64,000 nt of DNA, from the NCBI RefSeq assembly GCF_023072615.1, contig NZ_JAKNRW010000023.1:19357-83356 (forward strand), read 5' to 3'. Position 1 is the stretch's first letter; the number at the start of each line of letters is the position of its first letter. Shown here piece after piece: positions 1-9,400 of this stretch. The DNA comes from Pseudomonas violetae. GTDB taxonomy: Bacteria > Pseudomonadota > Gammaproteobacteria > Pseudomonadales > Pseudomonadaceae. The position numbers and the translations under genes were made by a program. The notes under the pieces are model-generated. The model was not told where the DNA came from, searched no databases, and saw only the letters and a program-made list of their open reading frames with translations.

Positions 1-125
1 ACATGAGCGAAAAACACACGGCCCCACGCGAGGCGGCCGAAGCGTTTATGAAAGCGCATCCGGACGTATGGCAGGCGTGGGTGCCCAAGGATGTCGCCGC
101 CAAAGTCACTGCCGAATTGAAGTGA
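1..125 (+). CDS. C-terminal end of a probable glycine betaine/choline-type ABC substrate-binding protein (partial)
   Basis: The frame is open from the window edge to a TGA at 123-125, giving about 40 residues ending in VTAELK. The segment EAAEAFMKAHPDVWQAWV resembles the last helix of OpuAC/ProX-family periplasmic binding proteins, which bind quaternary amines for an ABC importer. An ATG at 3-5 is in frame, but a 40-residue protein is less likely than the tail of a gene that starts outside the window. The family call rests on a short stretch remembered from homologues, so it is tentative. Confidence 0.5.
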   Translation, partial: MSEKHTAPREAAEAFMKAHPDVWQAWVPKDVAAKVTAELK

Positions 126-198
126 GTTTAGACCGGCCCTTACATTATCGTTCGGGGAGGTTCATTCTGCGCCGACATTTCACGCTGGAAGTTTGACT

Positions 199-636
199 AT
201 GAGCCTGGTAATTGCGCAATGGATGGCTGCCGTCTTCCTCCTGATCAGCTTGGTCCACCTGTACTGGGCGGCAGGTGGCAAGTTGGGCAGCGAGGCCGCA
301 GTGCCGCGAGTGCCCAGGGAGGACAACCAAGGCTCCAGGCCGGCCTTCAAACCCTCAGGATTCACCACGCTGCTGGTCGCGGTCGGCCTGTTGCTGATCG
401 CTATGCTGGTGTGCCTGCGGGTAGGCCTGTATTTGCCGACGGTTCATCACTGGTCGCTGCAGTGGGTGATTAGCGCAATCGCGATGCTGATGTTTGCCCG
501 GGCGATTGGCGATTCGAATCTGGTGGGGTTTTTCAAGCAGGTCAAGGACTCGCAGTTTGCGTGGCTGGACACCTGGGCTTATTCGCCGTTGTGTGTGGTA
601 TTGGGGGCGGGGTTGCTGGCGGTGGCGTGGATCTGA
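199..636 (+). CDS. DUF3995 family small integral membrane protein
   Basis: The product has 145 residues with four hydrophobic segments: about residues 2-25, around 56-75, around 88-105 and 125-145. The N-terminal SLVHLYWA-G motif and the late W-YSPLC motif are typical of DUF3995 proteins, whose function is unknown. I chose the ATG at 199 over the upstream in-frame TTG at 193 because a GGAAG sits just upstream. It ends tail to tail with the MFS gene only 7 bp away. Confidence 0.75.
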   Translation: MSLVIAQWMAAVFLLISLVHLYWAAGGKLGSEAAVPRVPREDNQGSRPAFKPSGFTTLLVAVGLLLIAMLVCLRVGLYLPTVHHWSLQWVISAIAMLMFARAIGDSNLVGFFKQVKDSQFAWLDTWAYSPLCVVLGAGLLAVAWI

Positions 637-643
637 ACAGTAT

Positions 644-1888
644 TCAGGTCGATCCTTGAGCGTCGGTAGTGCTATTGAACGCTTCGGGGTACTTTTCCAG
701 GTAAGCATCATGGAGCTTTGTATCTTGGGATCGCATGAAAGTTCTGAAATCAGGTACCAGAAAGACCAGCAGAGATAACAGCAGGACCATGGCCCCCAGC
801 AGTGTGATTGTCAGAGCGACTCCCAAATAGGCGATGAAGGTGGTCATCGCGAAACTGCCCAAGGGGCTGGCCACTGCGGACAGGAATGCAACCGTGGCAA
901 AAACGCGGTTGCGATGCAGCTTTGGCGTCGCCAGCAACCTGACAGAGGACGTAGGGATGTTGATCAGCATCAGGCCGACGCCGCCGCAGAAAAAGGCAGC
1001 GGGTAAAATAGCCGAAGATGAAAGGGTTCCTACCACTAACAGATTGCAACCTAACAGTGCAAAACCTGCGGACACACACCTGTCACGGGGGACGCGGCCG
1101 GATAACCATCCGATAATTTTGTAACTGCCCACCAGTATGCCCAGCCCGAAGCTTGCGTCCAGAAGACCGATGTAAGTAACCGGATATTGGATGACGTCTT
1201 TCACATACAGTGGAATCAGGATGGTGAAAAACGGAAACAGGGCAAAGTTGATCAGCATTGCAATGATGGCCAGGTAAAACTCCACTTTCACGCCGTAGAC
1301 CACCTTGAAACCGGAGTAGATCATGCTCAAGCCGCTGGCGGCCGGAGCGTTTGAGCTTTCGTCAGGGGCTCCGATAGAACTCGGGATAGTCGCAATCAAT
1401 GCCCCTGCGATTAGAATCGCAACGAAATCGGCGGCCAAGGCGAACGTGATACCGAGTCCGTAAATCAACCCGCTGGCCAGCGCCGGACCCAGCAGCATGG
1501 AAAAGGACGACATCACGCTTTTGCTCCTGAAGGCCAGCGAGACTTTATCGTCGTTTGCAAACAAAGGAATGATCGAGGCCTGAAGCGGGTCACGCACGCC
1601 GACGATCGCACTGCTGACCATCATCAGCGCACCCACCGTCCAGGGATTGAACAAGCCTGCGACGGATAGCACCAACATCAACAGCGCTGTGATCAAGCTG
1701 AGCCATGAGGCTAGCTTGATGATGTGGATTTTGTTGTATTTATCCCCCATCCAACCCAGGAGGGGTCTGGACAACACCTCTGTCGCGATGGAACAGGCAA
1801 TCATGTTGGCGAAATAGAGCGCCGAGCCTGTTTCCTGGAGGACCCACCAAGCCACCGCCAGTTGGTTGCACCGTCCACCCAGAACCAT
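644..1888 (-). CDS. MFS transporter, macrolide-efflux-like (5' end uncertain)
   Basis: This is an inner-membrane transporter of the major facilitator superfamily. It has about twelve hydrophobic helices, an AWWVLQETGSA segment in helix 1 and GWMGDKYNK in the loop after helix 2, the A-motif region of the MFS_1/MFS_3 drug-exporter branch. The substrate cannot be read from sequence. The frame stays open upstream to a TTG at 2044 that overlaps the mrpG stop, but that extension is a translated REP pair (RLASKPAPAG). I therefore use the first internal ATG at 1888, although this leaves a minimal first helix; a CTG at 1915 is another possibility. Start confidence is low, family confidence high. Confidence 0.75.
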   Translation of the reverse strand: MVLGGRCNQLAVAWWVLQETGSALYFANMIACSIATEVLSRPLLGWMGDKYNKIHIIKLASWLSLITALLMLVLSVAGLFNPWTVGALMMVSSAIVGVRDPLQASIIPLFANDDKVSLAFRSKSVMSSFSMLLGPALASGLIYGLGITFALAADFVAILIAGALIATIPSSIGAPDESSNAPAASGLSMIYSGFKVVYGVKVEFYLAIIAMLINFALFPFFTILIPLYVKDVIQYPVTYIGLLDASFGLGILVGSYKIIGWLSGRVPRDRCVSAGFALLGCNLLVVGTLSSSAILPAAFFCGGVGLMLINIPTSSVRLLATPKLHRNRVFATVAFLSAVASPLGSFAMTTFIAYLGVALTITLLGAMVLLLSLLVFLVPDFRTFMRSQDTKLHDAYLEKYPEAFNSTTDAQGST

Positions 1889-1935
1889 CAGGAAAAAGCT
1901 GAATTGAACCTTCAGTAGTTGCCGGTCTATCCCGG

Positions 1936-2009
1936 CAGGAGCCGGTTTGCTGGCGAGGCGGCCCTCAAGCCCTGCGCTTACGTCGAGTGCGCCATCGCAG
2001 GCAAGCCTT
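1936..2009. repeat. REP pair (BIME-like) between mrpG and the MFS gene
   Basis: Two inverted REP-like units face each other: GGAGCCGGTTTGCTGGCGAG near 1938 and GCCATCGCAGGCAAGCC near 1991. They match the REP core seen elsewhere in this window. They could form a hairpin that separates the Mrp operon transcript from the MFS gene. Confidence 0.6.
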
Positions 2010-2040
2010 GAACCCGCAGGGTCAGGTGTGGCCCCACTAC

Positions 2041-2403
2041 TCAACTCCCGCTTTCCATGCTCCGGCTGCTCACTTCGGCCGGCACGTCATCCCCCGCCAT
2101 GCGCTTGCGAAACAGTGCCGCCCGGGCCAGCAGCAGGGTGGTCACCGGTACCGTCAACGCCAGCAGGATCGGAATCAACCAGGCGTGTAACACCGGCGCG
2201 GACTTGAGCGCCGAGAAGTAGATGATCGACGCCAGTGCCACGCTCCAGGCACCCAGGGTCGACGCCAATGCCGGCGGGTGCATGCGCTGGAAATAATCCT
2301 TCATGCGCAGCAGCCCGACGGCACCGATCAGTGCAAACAGGCTGCCGAACACCAGCAGTATCGCCACCGGTACTTCAACCCACAAAGACAGTTCAGCGCT
2401 CAT
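2041..2403 (-). CDS. mrpG: Mrp/Pha antiporter subunit G
   Basis: The last gene of the Mrp operon encodes 120 residues with three hydrophobic helices and the MnhG/PhaG signature FALIGAVGLLRMKDYFQRMH near residues 22-41. It is a small subunit of the multi-subunit cation/proton antiporter in the inner membrane, needed for assembly or activity of the hetero-oligomer. Its start overlaps the mrpF stop by 4 nt (ATGA), which fits translational coupling. Confidence 0.92.
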   Translation of the reverse strand: MSAELSLWVEVPVAILLVFGSLFALIGAVGLLRMKDYFQRMHPPALASTLGAWSVALASIIYFSALKSAPVLHAWLIPILLALTVPVTTLLLARAALFRKRMAGDDVPAEVSSRSMESGS

Positions 2404-2678
2404 TCGATCACCTCGCCACGCAGGAGGAATTTCGCCAGGGCAAACGAGCCGACGAAGCCGAACAGCGCGATCAGCAGCGCTGCCTCGAAGTAGGTGTCAC
2501 TGGCATAACGAATGCCCAGGGTTAGCATCATCAGCATCGCGACGATGTAAAGGTAGTCCAGCGCCAGTACCCGGTCTTGTGCCGAGGGACCCTTGAACAG
2601 GCGAATCAGCGTCAGGACCATGGCCAGTGAGAAGATGAACAGGCTCAGCAGGATCGCGTTCGACAGCAACGGGCTCAT
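2400..2678 (-). CDS. mrpF: Mrp/Pha antiporter subunit F
   Basis: The product is a 92-residue membrane protein with three helices and the family motif RLFKGPSAQDRVLALDYLY in the first loop. It overlaps its neighbours by 4 nt on each side. In other bacteria MrpF is required for Na+/H+ antiport by the complex and may also carry organic solutes; that is family knowledge and not visible here. Confidence 0.92.
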   Translation of the reverse strand: MSPLLSNAILLSLFIFSLAMVLTLIRLFKGPSAQDRVLALDYLYIVAMLMMLTLGIRYASDTYFEAALLIALFGFVGSFALAKFLLRGEVIE

Positions 2679-3163
2679 TCGAAGATCTCCATCAGGGGGC
2701 GTTCGAAGGTCGCCTTGAAATGCTCAATGAACAGCGCCTCGTCATCCAGGTCGAACACGTGCAGTAATAGAATGCTGCGATCCAGTGCCAGCTCTGACCA
2801 GACCGTGCCGGGGATCACCGTGGTGATCATCGATAAGGCCGCCAGGCCATTGGCGTCGCGCAGATCCAGTGGCACCTTGATGAAGTGAGAGCGCGGCGGT
2901 CGGCGGCTGGCATTGAGCACGATCCAGGCGACGGCGAGGTTGGACACCACCACGTCACGTCCCACCTGCAGGAACAGGCGCAGGATCACTCCAGGCCGGC
3001 GAATGCGGATCGGTAGTGGGCGCAGCTTGCGCATCATCAGCGGCGCGCAGAGGCCGAGAATGGCACCCAGCAGCAAATTACCCGGGCTGATCGACAGGTT
3101 CAGCGCCAGCCACAAAACCCACAGGGCCAGCGACAACCAGGGTGCGGGAAACAGGCGTCTCAT
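2675..3163 (-). CDS. mrpE: Mrp/Pha antiporter subunit E
   Basis: The product has 162 residues, two N-terminal membrane helices (about 8-45) and a cytoplasmic domain containing VVSNLAVAWIVL and the MITTVIPGTVWSEL stretch of MnhE/PhaE. The C-terminal part carries HVFDLDDEALFIEHFK, also typical. It lies between mrpD and mrpF with 4-nt overlaps on both sides. Confidence 0.92.
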   Translation of the reverse strand: MRRLFPAPWLSLALWVLWLALNLSISPGNLLLGAILGLCAPLMMRKLRPLPIRIRRPGVILRLFLQVGRDVVVSNLAVAWIVLNASRRPPRSHFIKVPLDLRDANGLAALSMITTVIPGTVWSELALDRSILLLHVFDLDDEALFIEHFKATFERPLMEIFE

Positions 3164-4845
3164 GGGCGCACCTCCACGATAGCGGCTTTCGCTTCTGGGC
3201 TTGGTACGGCGCGAGTGCCGAGCACCGCCATGACGTACTGCTGGGGATTGTTCAAGGCGTCTGCAGCGGCTTGTGTGTAACGCAACAGCGGCTCAGCCTT
3301 GAAGGTCAGCGCGATGCTCAGGCCCAACAGTGCGAAGATCGGCACGCATTCAAAGCGGCGCAATAGCGGTGACGGTCGCTCCTCCGGCGTCCAGAAGCGC
3401 TGGATGCCCAGGCGCGAGAACGCTATCAGCGATGCCAGCCCCGAAATGATCAGCAACGCCAGCAGGCCCCACGCGGCGTTCGAGACCGGTTCAGCGTCCC
3501 CACTGCCCAGGCCCAGGGGGTTGAGCAGGGCGTGTAGCAAGCCTAGCTTGCCGATAAAGCCCGAGAGCGGCGGCATACCGATGATCAGCAGCGAGCAGGC
3601 AATAAAGCTCAGGCCCAGGAAAGCCATGGTCCAGGGAATCACCTGGCCCACTACGGCTTTCTGTTCGTCATCGAGGTTGATGCCTTTGGCTGGCTGCAGG
3701 GATTCCATGGGCCGTGGTAGCAGGTCGCCGTCATCGAACAGCGGTATTTCATTGGCCGAGCGCGAACGTTCGATCAGCTCGGCCAGCAGGAACAATGCGC
3801 TCAGCGCCAGTGTCGAGCTGACGAGGTAGAACAGCGCGGCACCAATTAGCTTGGGCTGGGCGAAGCCAATGGACGCCAGCAGAATTCCCGCGGACACCAG
3901 GATGCTCAGGCTGGCCAGGCGTTCGAGGCGTTGCGCGGCAATGATCGCGATCGCCGCGCAGATAATGGTCGCCATGCCGCCGTAGATCAGCCAGTCGCCG
4001 CCGAAATACGCCGACGCGCCGGCTTGTCCGGAGAACAGCAGGGTCCACAGGCGCAGTAAGGTGTAGACGCCGACCTTGGTCATGATCGCAAACATCGCTG
4101 CTACCGGGGCACTGGCGGCGGAATAGGCCGGTACCAGCCAGAAATTCAGCGGCCACATGCCGGCCTTGGCCAGGAACGCCACCGCCAGTATCGCCGCGCC
4201 GGCATGCAGCAGGCCCCGATCGGCCTCCGGCACCAAGGGGATTTTCAGCGCCAGGTCAGCCATGTTCAGGGTGCCGGTGACGCCGTAGATCAGCGCGGCG
4301 CCAATCAGGAACAGTGACGAGGCCAGCAGGTTGATCGAAATGTAATGCAGGCCGGCCGAGACCCGTGAGCGCCCCGAACCGTGCAACATTAGCCCGTAGG
4401 AGGCGGCCAGCAGCACTTCGAAGAACACGAACAGGTTGAACAGATCGGCGGTCAGGAAAGCGCCATACAAACCCATCATCTGAATCTGGAACAGCGCGTG
4501 GAAACTCGACCCCGCGCCATCCCATCGGGCCATCGCAAACAGCAGGGCGCTGACGCCGATGATCCCGGTCAGTACCAGCATCATCGCCGACAGGCGATCG
4601 ACCACCAGCACAATGCCGAACGGTGCCTGCCAGTTACCCGGCAGGTACACGCCGATGGAGCCGGGAATGCCGGTCTCCTCGGTCCATTGCAGCAGCAGCA
4701 CGGCAATGCCCAGCCCGACCAGGCTGGAGAACAGGTTGATCCTGGCCTTCAGCGGGCGGTGTTTTTCCCCCAGCATCAGCATCACCGCAGCGGTCAGCAG
4801 CGGCAGCAGAATCGGTGCGGCGATCAGGTGCGGCATCAGGTTCAT
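3160..4845 (-). CDS. mrpD: Mrp/Pha antiporter subunit D (NuoM/N-like)
   Basis: The product has 561 residues and about 14 predicted helices, of the proton-channel family shared with complex I NuoL/M/N. The segment LFNLFVFFEVLLAASYGLMLHG and the following GLHYISINLL hold the conserved glutamate and the broken-helix region thought to carry protons. Another conserved charged helix, VAFLAKAGMWPLNFWLVPAY, holds the key lysine. It overlaps mrpC and mrpE by 4 nt each. Confidence 0.95.
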   Translation of the reverse strand: MNLMPHLIAAPILLPLLTAAVMLMLGEKHRPLKARINLFSSLVGLGIAVLLLQWTEETGIPGSIGVYLPGNWQAPFGIVLVVDRLSAMMLVLTGIIGVSALLFAMARWDGAGSSFHALFQIQMMGLYGAFLTADLFNLFVFFEVLLAASYGLMLHGSGRSRVSAGLHYISINLLASSLFLIGAALIYGVTGTLNMADLALKIPLVPEADRGLLHAGAAILAVAFLAKAGMWPLNFWLVPAYSAASAPVAAMFAIMTKVGVYTLLRLWTLLFSGQAGASAYFGGDWLIYGGMATIICAAIAIIAAQRLERLASLSILVSAGILLASIGFAQPKLIGAALFYLVSSTLALSALFLLAELIERSRSANEIPLFDDGDLLPRPMESLQPAKGINLDDEQKAVVGQVIPWTMAFLGLSFIACSLLIIGMPPLSGFIGKLGLLHALLNPLGLGSGDAEPVSNAAWGLLALLIISGLASLIAFSRLGIQRFWTPEERPSPLLRRFECVPIFALLGLSIALTFKAEPLLRYTQAAADALNNPQQYVMAVLGTRAVPSPEAKAAIVEVRP

Positions 4846-5186
4846 TCTTTAGGCTCCCGGCCGTCCACATGGTCGGTACCGGTCAGGCCCCGGGAAGCCA
4901 GCAACACCACGAGAAACAGTGCGGTCATGGCGAAGCTGATGACGATGGCGGTCAGCACCAGCGCTTGCGGCAATGGGTCGGTGTAGTGCAGCAGGTCCTG
5001 GGGCACGCCGTCCTTGATGATCGGCTCCTTGCCGATGAACAGGCTGCCCATGCTGAAGATGAACAGGTTGACGCCATAGGACAGCAGGCACAGGCCCATG
5101 ACCACCTGGAACGTTCGCGGCCGCAGGACCAGCCACACGCCGGACGCCGCCAGGACGCCGATGGCGATTGCGATGACTTCTTCCAT
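4842..5186 (-). CDS. mrpC: Mrp/Pha antiporter subunit C (NuoK-like)
   Basis: The product is a 114-residue, three-helix protein related to NuoK, with GLCLLSYGVNLFIFSMG in helix 2 and DPLPQALVLTAIVISFAMTA leading into helix 3. The true start is the ATG at 5186, which shares one base with the mrpAB stop (TGATG). The longer open frame upstream is antisense noise. The product is part of the inner-membrane antiporter. Confidence 0.95.
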   Translation of the reverse strand: MEEVIAIAIGVLAASGVWLVLRPRTFQVVMGLCLLSYGVNLFIFSMGSLFIGKEPIIKDGVPQDLLHYTDPLPQALVLTAIVISFAMTALFLVVLLASRGLTGTDHVDGREPKE

Positions 5187-8104
5187 CAGACGGCTCCTTT
5201 GCTGGCGACGGATTTGGGCAGGGTCGCGTTCTTGTGGCCACGTACCGACTGGTGGGCTAGGGCGGTGAGGATCAGCAAGGTCGAACCCACGACCACCGCA
5301 TACACGCCAATGTCGAAGAACAGGGCGCTGGCGATGTGGATGTCGCCGAACACCGGCAGGTCGAAATGCCAGGTATGGGTGGTCAGGAATGGATAACCGA
5401 CGGTCATGGCCCCAAGCCCGGTGACTGTGGCGAACAACAGCCCGGTGCCCATCCAGCGTAACGGCCGCAGGTTCATTTGGGCCTCGACCCACTGCGTACC
5501 GGCGACCATGTATTGCAGGATGAACGCTACCGACATCACCAGCCCGGCAACGAACCCGCCACCGGGCTGGTTATGGCCGCGCATGAACAGGTAGATGGAC
5601 ACCACGAAGGCGATTGGCAGCAGCAGGCGCACCAGCACCGCCGGCACCATCATGAAGCCCAGGGCGGTATCGCTGGCCTGACGCGGGTTGACCAGGTCGG
5701 TTACCACGTCGGGCGCCAGCAGGCGCTGCTGGGCAGGCAATTGCAGACTCTCTTTGGGTGGGCGGAAGCGTCGCAGCAGGGCGAACACGGTCAGCGCCAC
5801 GGCGGCCAGCACGGTGATTTCACCGAGGGTGTCAAAGCCGCGAAAATCCACCAGCATCACGTTGACCACGTTACTGCCGCCGCCCTCGGGCAAGGCCCGA
5901 CTGAGGTAGAAGGAGGAGATGTCGTTGGGCGTCTGGCGCGTCAGCATGGCGTAGGACAGCAGCGCCATGCCGCCACCGACTGCGGTCGACAGCAGCAAGT
6001 CGCGCAGGCGGCGGATGCGCGCCTTGCGCAGGGTGCTTGGCAGCGGCGACACCTCTTCGATCCGCCGTGGCAACCAGCGCAGGCCGAGCAGGATCAGCAC
6101 CGTGGTCACCACTTCGACCACCAGTTGCGTCAGGGCCAGGTCCGGTGCGGAGAACCAGACGAAGGTGATGCAGGTCATCAGGCCACAGACGCTGACCATG
6201 GTCAGGGCTGCCAACCGGTGATACTTGGCTTGCCAGGCGGCGCCCAAGGCACAGGCGATCGCCAGCAGCCACAGGGTCACGAACACCGCCGAACCAGGGA
6301 TTTTCGGCCGATCGCCCCAAGTCAGGCTGCCGTGCAACATCGGGATCAACCCCACCAGCACAGCGGCCAGCACCACCAGGAACAGCTGGGTTTGCAGGCG
6401 CTTGGTGCTGATCCACCGCTCGAGGCGTCGAGCCAGACGCATCATCACCACCAGGCTGCGTTCGAACTGGCGCTTGCCGTTGAAGCGGCCAATCAGTGGC
6501 GGGTACTTGAAGCGCCCGCGCTTGAGCTGGTTGCGCAGCAGCAGGTAGAGGACGATGCCGCCGGTCATGGCGATCAGGCTCATGATCATCGGCGCATTCC
6601 AGCCGTGCCAGATGGCCAGGCTATATTCCGGCAATGTGCCGCCGACCACGGGACGAGCGGCGGCGGCCAGCAGCGGGCCCACCACCTGGGCGGGGAAAAT
6701 GCCCACCACCAGGCAGGCGAACACCAGCAGTTCGACCGGCGCACGCATCCAGCGTGGCGGCTCGTGCGGGGTGTGGGGCAGGTCGGTGGCGGTCGGGCCG
6801 AAGAACACGTCAGCGGTAAAACGTAACGAATAGGCGACGCTGAAGGTACCGGCGATGGTCGCGACGATCGGCAGGGTCATTTCGACCCAGGCCGTGGCAT
6901 TGATGAACACGGTTTCGGCGAAAAACATCTCTTTTGACAGGAAGCCGTTGAGCAGCGGCACGCCGGCCATGGAGGCGCTGGCGACCATGGCCAGGGTGGC
7001 GGTGTAGGGAATCAGCCGGATCAGGCCACTGAGCTTGCGTATGTCCCGGGTGCCACTTTCGTGGTCGATGATCCCGGCGGCCATGAACAGCGACGCCTTG
7101 AAGGTGGCGTGGTTGAGAATATGAAAAACCGCAGCCACTGCCGCCAGCGGGCTGTTCAGGCCCAGCAGCAGGGTGATCAGGCCCAGATGGCTGATGGTGG
7201 AGTAGGCCAGCAGACCCTTGAGATCGTTCTGGAACATTGCACAGTAGGCGCCGAGCAACAGGGTGCAGGCTCCGGCGCCGCTGACGATGTAGAACCATTG
7301 TTCACTGCCGGACAACGAGGGCCAGAGTCGCGCCAGCAGGAACACCCCAGCCTTGACCATAGTTGCCGAGTGCAGATAAGCCGAAACGGGCGTCGGCGCC
7401 GCCATCGCGTGGGGCAGCCAGAAGTGAAAGGGGAATTGCGCGCTTTTGCTCAGGGCGCCGATCAGGATGAGAGGAAGCAGTACAGGGTATAGGGCGTGTG
7501 CGCGAATCAGCTCGCCGGCGGCCAGGACCTTGTCCAGGTCATAGCTGCCGACCACATGGCCAAGCAGCATGACCCCCGCCAGCAGGCACAATCCGCCGGC
7601 ACCCGTGACCATCAGTGCCATATAGGCACCGCGTCGGGCGTCGGCGCGGTGATGCCAATAGCCGATCAGCAGGAATGAAAAGAGGCTGGTCAACTCCCAG
7701 AAGAACACGATCTGGATCAGGTTGCCGGAGATGACGAGCCCAAGCATGGCGCCCATGAACGCCAGGAAGAACGCAAAGAAGCGCGGCACCGGGTCGTCCG
7801 GCGACATGTAGTAACGAGCGTACAGCGAAACCAGTGTGCCGATGCCCAGCACCAGCATGGAGAACAGCCACGCGAAGCCGTCCATGCGCAGGACGAAGTT
7901 CAGGCCCAGGCTGGGTAACCAGAAGAATTCCTCGCGAATCACGCCGCCGTCGGCGATTTGCGGGTACAGCAAGGCGACCTGGACGGTGCCTATGAGGGCG
8001 ACCAAGCCAGCCAGCAGGGATTCGGTATTACGCGCGTTGTGCGGCAGCATGGCTGCCAGACAGCTGCCGATGAAGGGCAGAAGCAGTAGAACTATCAGGG
8101 ACAT
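5186..8104 (-). CDS. mrpAB: Mrp/Pha antiporter fused A/B subunit
   Basis: The product has 972 residues. Residues 1 to about 650 are the NuoL-like MrpA core, with FFWELTSLFSFLLIGYWHH and FPFHFWLPHAMAAPTPVSAY; the DUF4040 region near 620-690 follows. The last 150 residues are MnhB-like (RGHNQPGGGFVAGLVMS near 840). A and B are fused in one polypeptide, as in the PhaAB type of rhizobia and pseudomonads. It is the first gene of the operon and probably drives pH, Na+ or K+ homeostasis. The upstream region is short and ends in a REP pair. Confidence 0.95.
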   Translation of the reverse strand: MSLIVLLLLPFIGSCLAAMLPHNARNTESLLAGLVALIGTVQVALLYPQIADGGVIREEFFWLPSLGLNFVLRMDGFAWLFSMLVLGIGTLVSLYARYYMSPDDPVPRFFAFFLAFMGAMLGLVISGNLIQIVFFWELTSLFSFLLIGYWHHRADARRGAYMALMVTGAGGLCLLAGVMLLGHVVGSYDLDKVLAAGELIRAHALYPVLLPLILIGALSKSAQFPFHFWLPHAMAAPTPVSAYLHSATMVKAGVFLLARLWPSLSGSEQWFYIVSGAGACTLLLGAYCAMFQNDLKGLLAYSTISHLGLITLLLGLNSPLAAVAAVFHILNHATFKASLFMAAGIIDHESGTRDIRKLSGLIRLIPYTATLAMVASASMAGVPLLNGFLSKEMFFAETVFINATAWVEMTLPIVATIAGTFSVAYSLRFTADVFFGPTATDLPHTPHEPPRWMRAPVELLVFACLVVGIFPAQVVGPLLAAAARPVVGGTLPEYSLAIWHGWNAPMIMSLIAMTGGIVLYLLLRNQLKRGRFKYPPLIGRFNGKRQFERSLVVMMRLARRLERWISTKRLQTQLFLVVLAAVLVGLIPMLHGSLTWGDRPKIPGSAVFVTLWLLAIACALGAAWQAKYHRLAALTMVSVCGLMTCITFVWFSAPDLALTQLVVEVVTTVLILLGLRWLPRRIEEVSPLPSTLRKARIRRLRDLLLSTAVGGGMALLSYAMLTRQTPNDISSFYLSRALPEGGGSNVVNVMLVDFRGFDTLGEITVLAAVALTVFALLRRFRPPKESLQLPAQQRLLAPDVVTDLVNPRQASDTALGFMMVPAVLVRLLLPIAFVVSIYLFMRGHNQPGGGFVAGLVMSVAFILQYMVAGTQWVEAQMNLRPLRWMGTGLLFATVTGLGAMTVGYPFLTTHTWHFDLPVFGDIHIASALFFDIGVYAVVVGSTLLILTALAHQSVRGHKNATLPKSVASKGAV

Positions 8105-8252
8105 AGGCTTCTAATCTGCGGAGGTTTGTGAAGCATCATACGTGCCAGTCTCCGGATTACCAAACGCGAACCTGTGGCAGAATCCTACTCGGATTGCGGA
8201 AAAGTCCTGCTTTTGGTGATTTGGCATGCTGTGGCGATGAAGGTCTGGCCTT

Positions 8253-8346
8253 TTCGCGAGCAAGCCCGCTCCGACCTTAGATCTTCTGTGAATGCAGGAC
8301 ATGTGTATCACAGAGAAAACCTGTGGGAGCGGGCTTGCTCGCGAAG
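8253..8346. repeat. Inverted REP pair (BIME) upstream of the Mrp operon
   Basis: The left unit CGCGAGCAAGCCCGCTCC (near 8255) and the right unit GGGAGCGGGCTTGCTCGCGA (near 8325) are almost perfect inverted copies about 50 bp apart. The 273 bp from 8105 to 8377, between the mrpAB start and the EamA stop, hold nothing else I recognise; a promoter for mrp should lie in 8105-8250. Confidence 0.85.
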
Positions 8347-8377
8347 ATTTTCGATCAAACGCCGCAAATATTGCCGG

Positions 8378-9316
8378 TTAGCGTTGGGTTTCGCTCTCCA
8401 GGTCCGCCTTAGCCACAACCCCCTTACCCTTGGTCTTCAACTCACTGACAATTACCGCCGCCACGATCAGCCCTGCGCCGACCAACGCAACCGCTGGCAA
8501 CCGCTCCCCGGCAATCCGCCCGACAATCCCGGCCCAGACCGGCTCGCCGGCATAAATCAGGGTGGCTCGGGTCGGCGAGACGCTTTTCTGCGCCCAGTTC
8601 ATTGCAACCTGAATCGCCGCGCTGGCCGCGCCCAGGCCCAGGGCGCTGCACAGCAGCAACCAGGAAAAGTCTGGAATGCGTTCCTGGGTCGGCACCACCA
8701 GCAGGAATGACAGCACCGAAGTCACCGCCAGTTGCACCACTGTCACTCGGCGTACGTCGACCTGACCGGCAAAGTTACTGATAAGAATAATTTCCGCAGC
8801 AATCGCCACGGCGCTGATCAGGGTGGCGATTTCACCGGGGCTGAAATTCAATGACGCCCCCGCGGGCCCTGACAGCAACATCAACCCGGTAAACGCCAGC
8901 ATAATCCCGATACTAGGCATCAGGCCCGGACGCCGCCCCAGCACCAGCCATTGCAGCAACGGTACGAAGGGCACGTACAGCGCCGTGATGAATGCCGACT
9001 GGCTGCTCGGAATGCTCTGCAACCCGACCGTCTGCAAGCCATACCCGAGCATGATTGCCACCCCAATAAAGGATCCGGCCTTGAGCTCAAACAACGTCAG
9101 GTCACGCAGGTGCCGCCAGGAGAACAGCGCGACGATGAGGGTGGCTGCGGCGAAGCGCAGGCCGACGAAAAACATCGGACCGCTGACGGTCATCGCATGC
9201 TGCACCAGCAAGAAAGTCCCGCCCCAGACCATGGTGATTAACACCAGCACGCACTCGGCCTTGCTGAACCGCGAAAAGCGGGGAGAAGTATTGTGGGAGG
9301 AGTTCACCGACGTCAT
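8378..9316 (-). CDS. EamA/DMT family transporter (probable exporter)
   Basis: The product has 312 residues with ten hydrophobic helices in two EamA repeats. The first begins near LITMVWGGTFLLVQHAM and the second near ATLISAVAIAAEIILISNFAG; YAGEPVWAGIVG is the typical late EamA motif. Such proteins export amino acids or metabolites; the substrate cannot be told. I use the ATG at 9316, since the open frame beyond it runs antisense through the divergent regulator gene. The divergent XRE-cupin regulator starts 84 bp away and may control it. Confidence 0.9.
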   Translation of the reverse strand: MTSVNSSHNTSPRFSRFSKAECVLVLITMVWGGTFLLVQHAMTVSGPMFFVGLRFAAATLIVALFSWRHLRDLTLFELKAGSFIGVAIMLGYGLQTVGLQSIPSSQSAFITALYVPFVPLLQWLVLGRRPGLMPSIGIMLAFTGLMLLSGPAGASLNFSPGEIATLISAVAIAAEIILISNFAGQVDVRRVTVVQLAVTSVLSFLLVVPTQERIPDFSWLLLCSALGLGAASAAIQVAMNWAQKSVSPTRATLIYAGEPVWAGIVGRIAGERLPAVALVGAGLIVAAVIVSELKTKGKGVVAKADLESETQR

Positions 9317-9400
9317 GACCTTGCGTGCTACCTGAGGGGGACGCACAATGCGTCGTATGTTGCGCAGTATACTGCCCAATCCTACCAAGTGAGCAATATA

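Noticed and set aside
3..125. A 40-residue gene starting at ATG 3
   Set aside because: The sequence looks like the last helix of a binding protein, so a gene running in from outside is more likely.
5477..6826. 449-codon plus-strand open frame over mrpAB
   Set aside because: His/Gln-rich antisense translation with no domain; the mrpAB motifs are clear on the minus strand.
8253..8346. Repeated units as a CRISPR array
   Set aside because: The units are inverted REP copies with no regular spacers; the same core recurs singly in many intergenic gaps.
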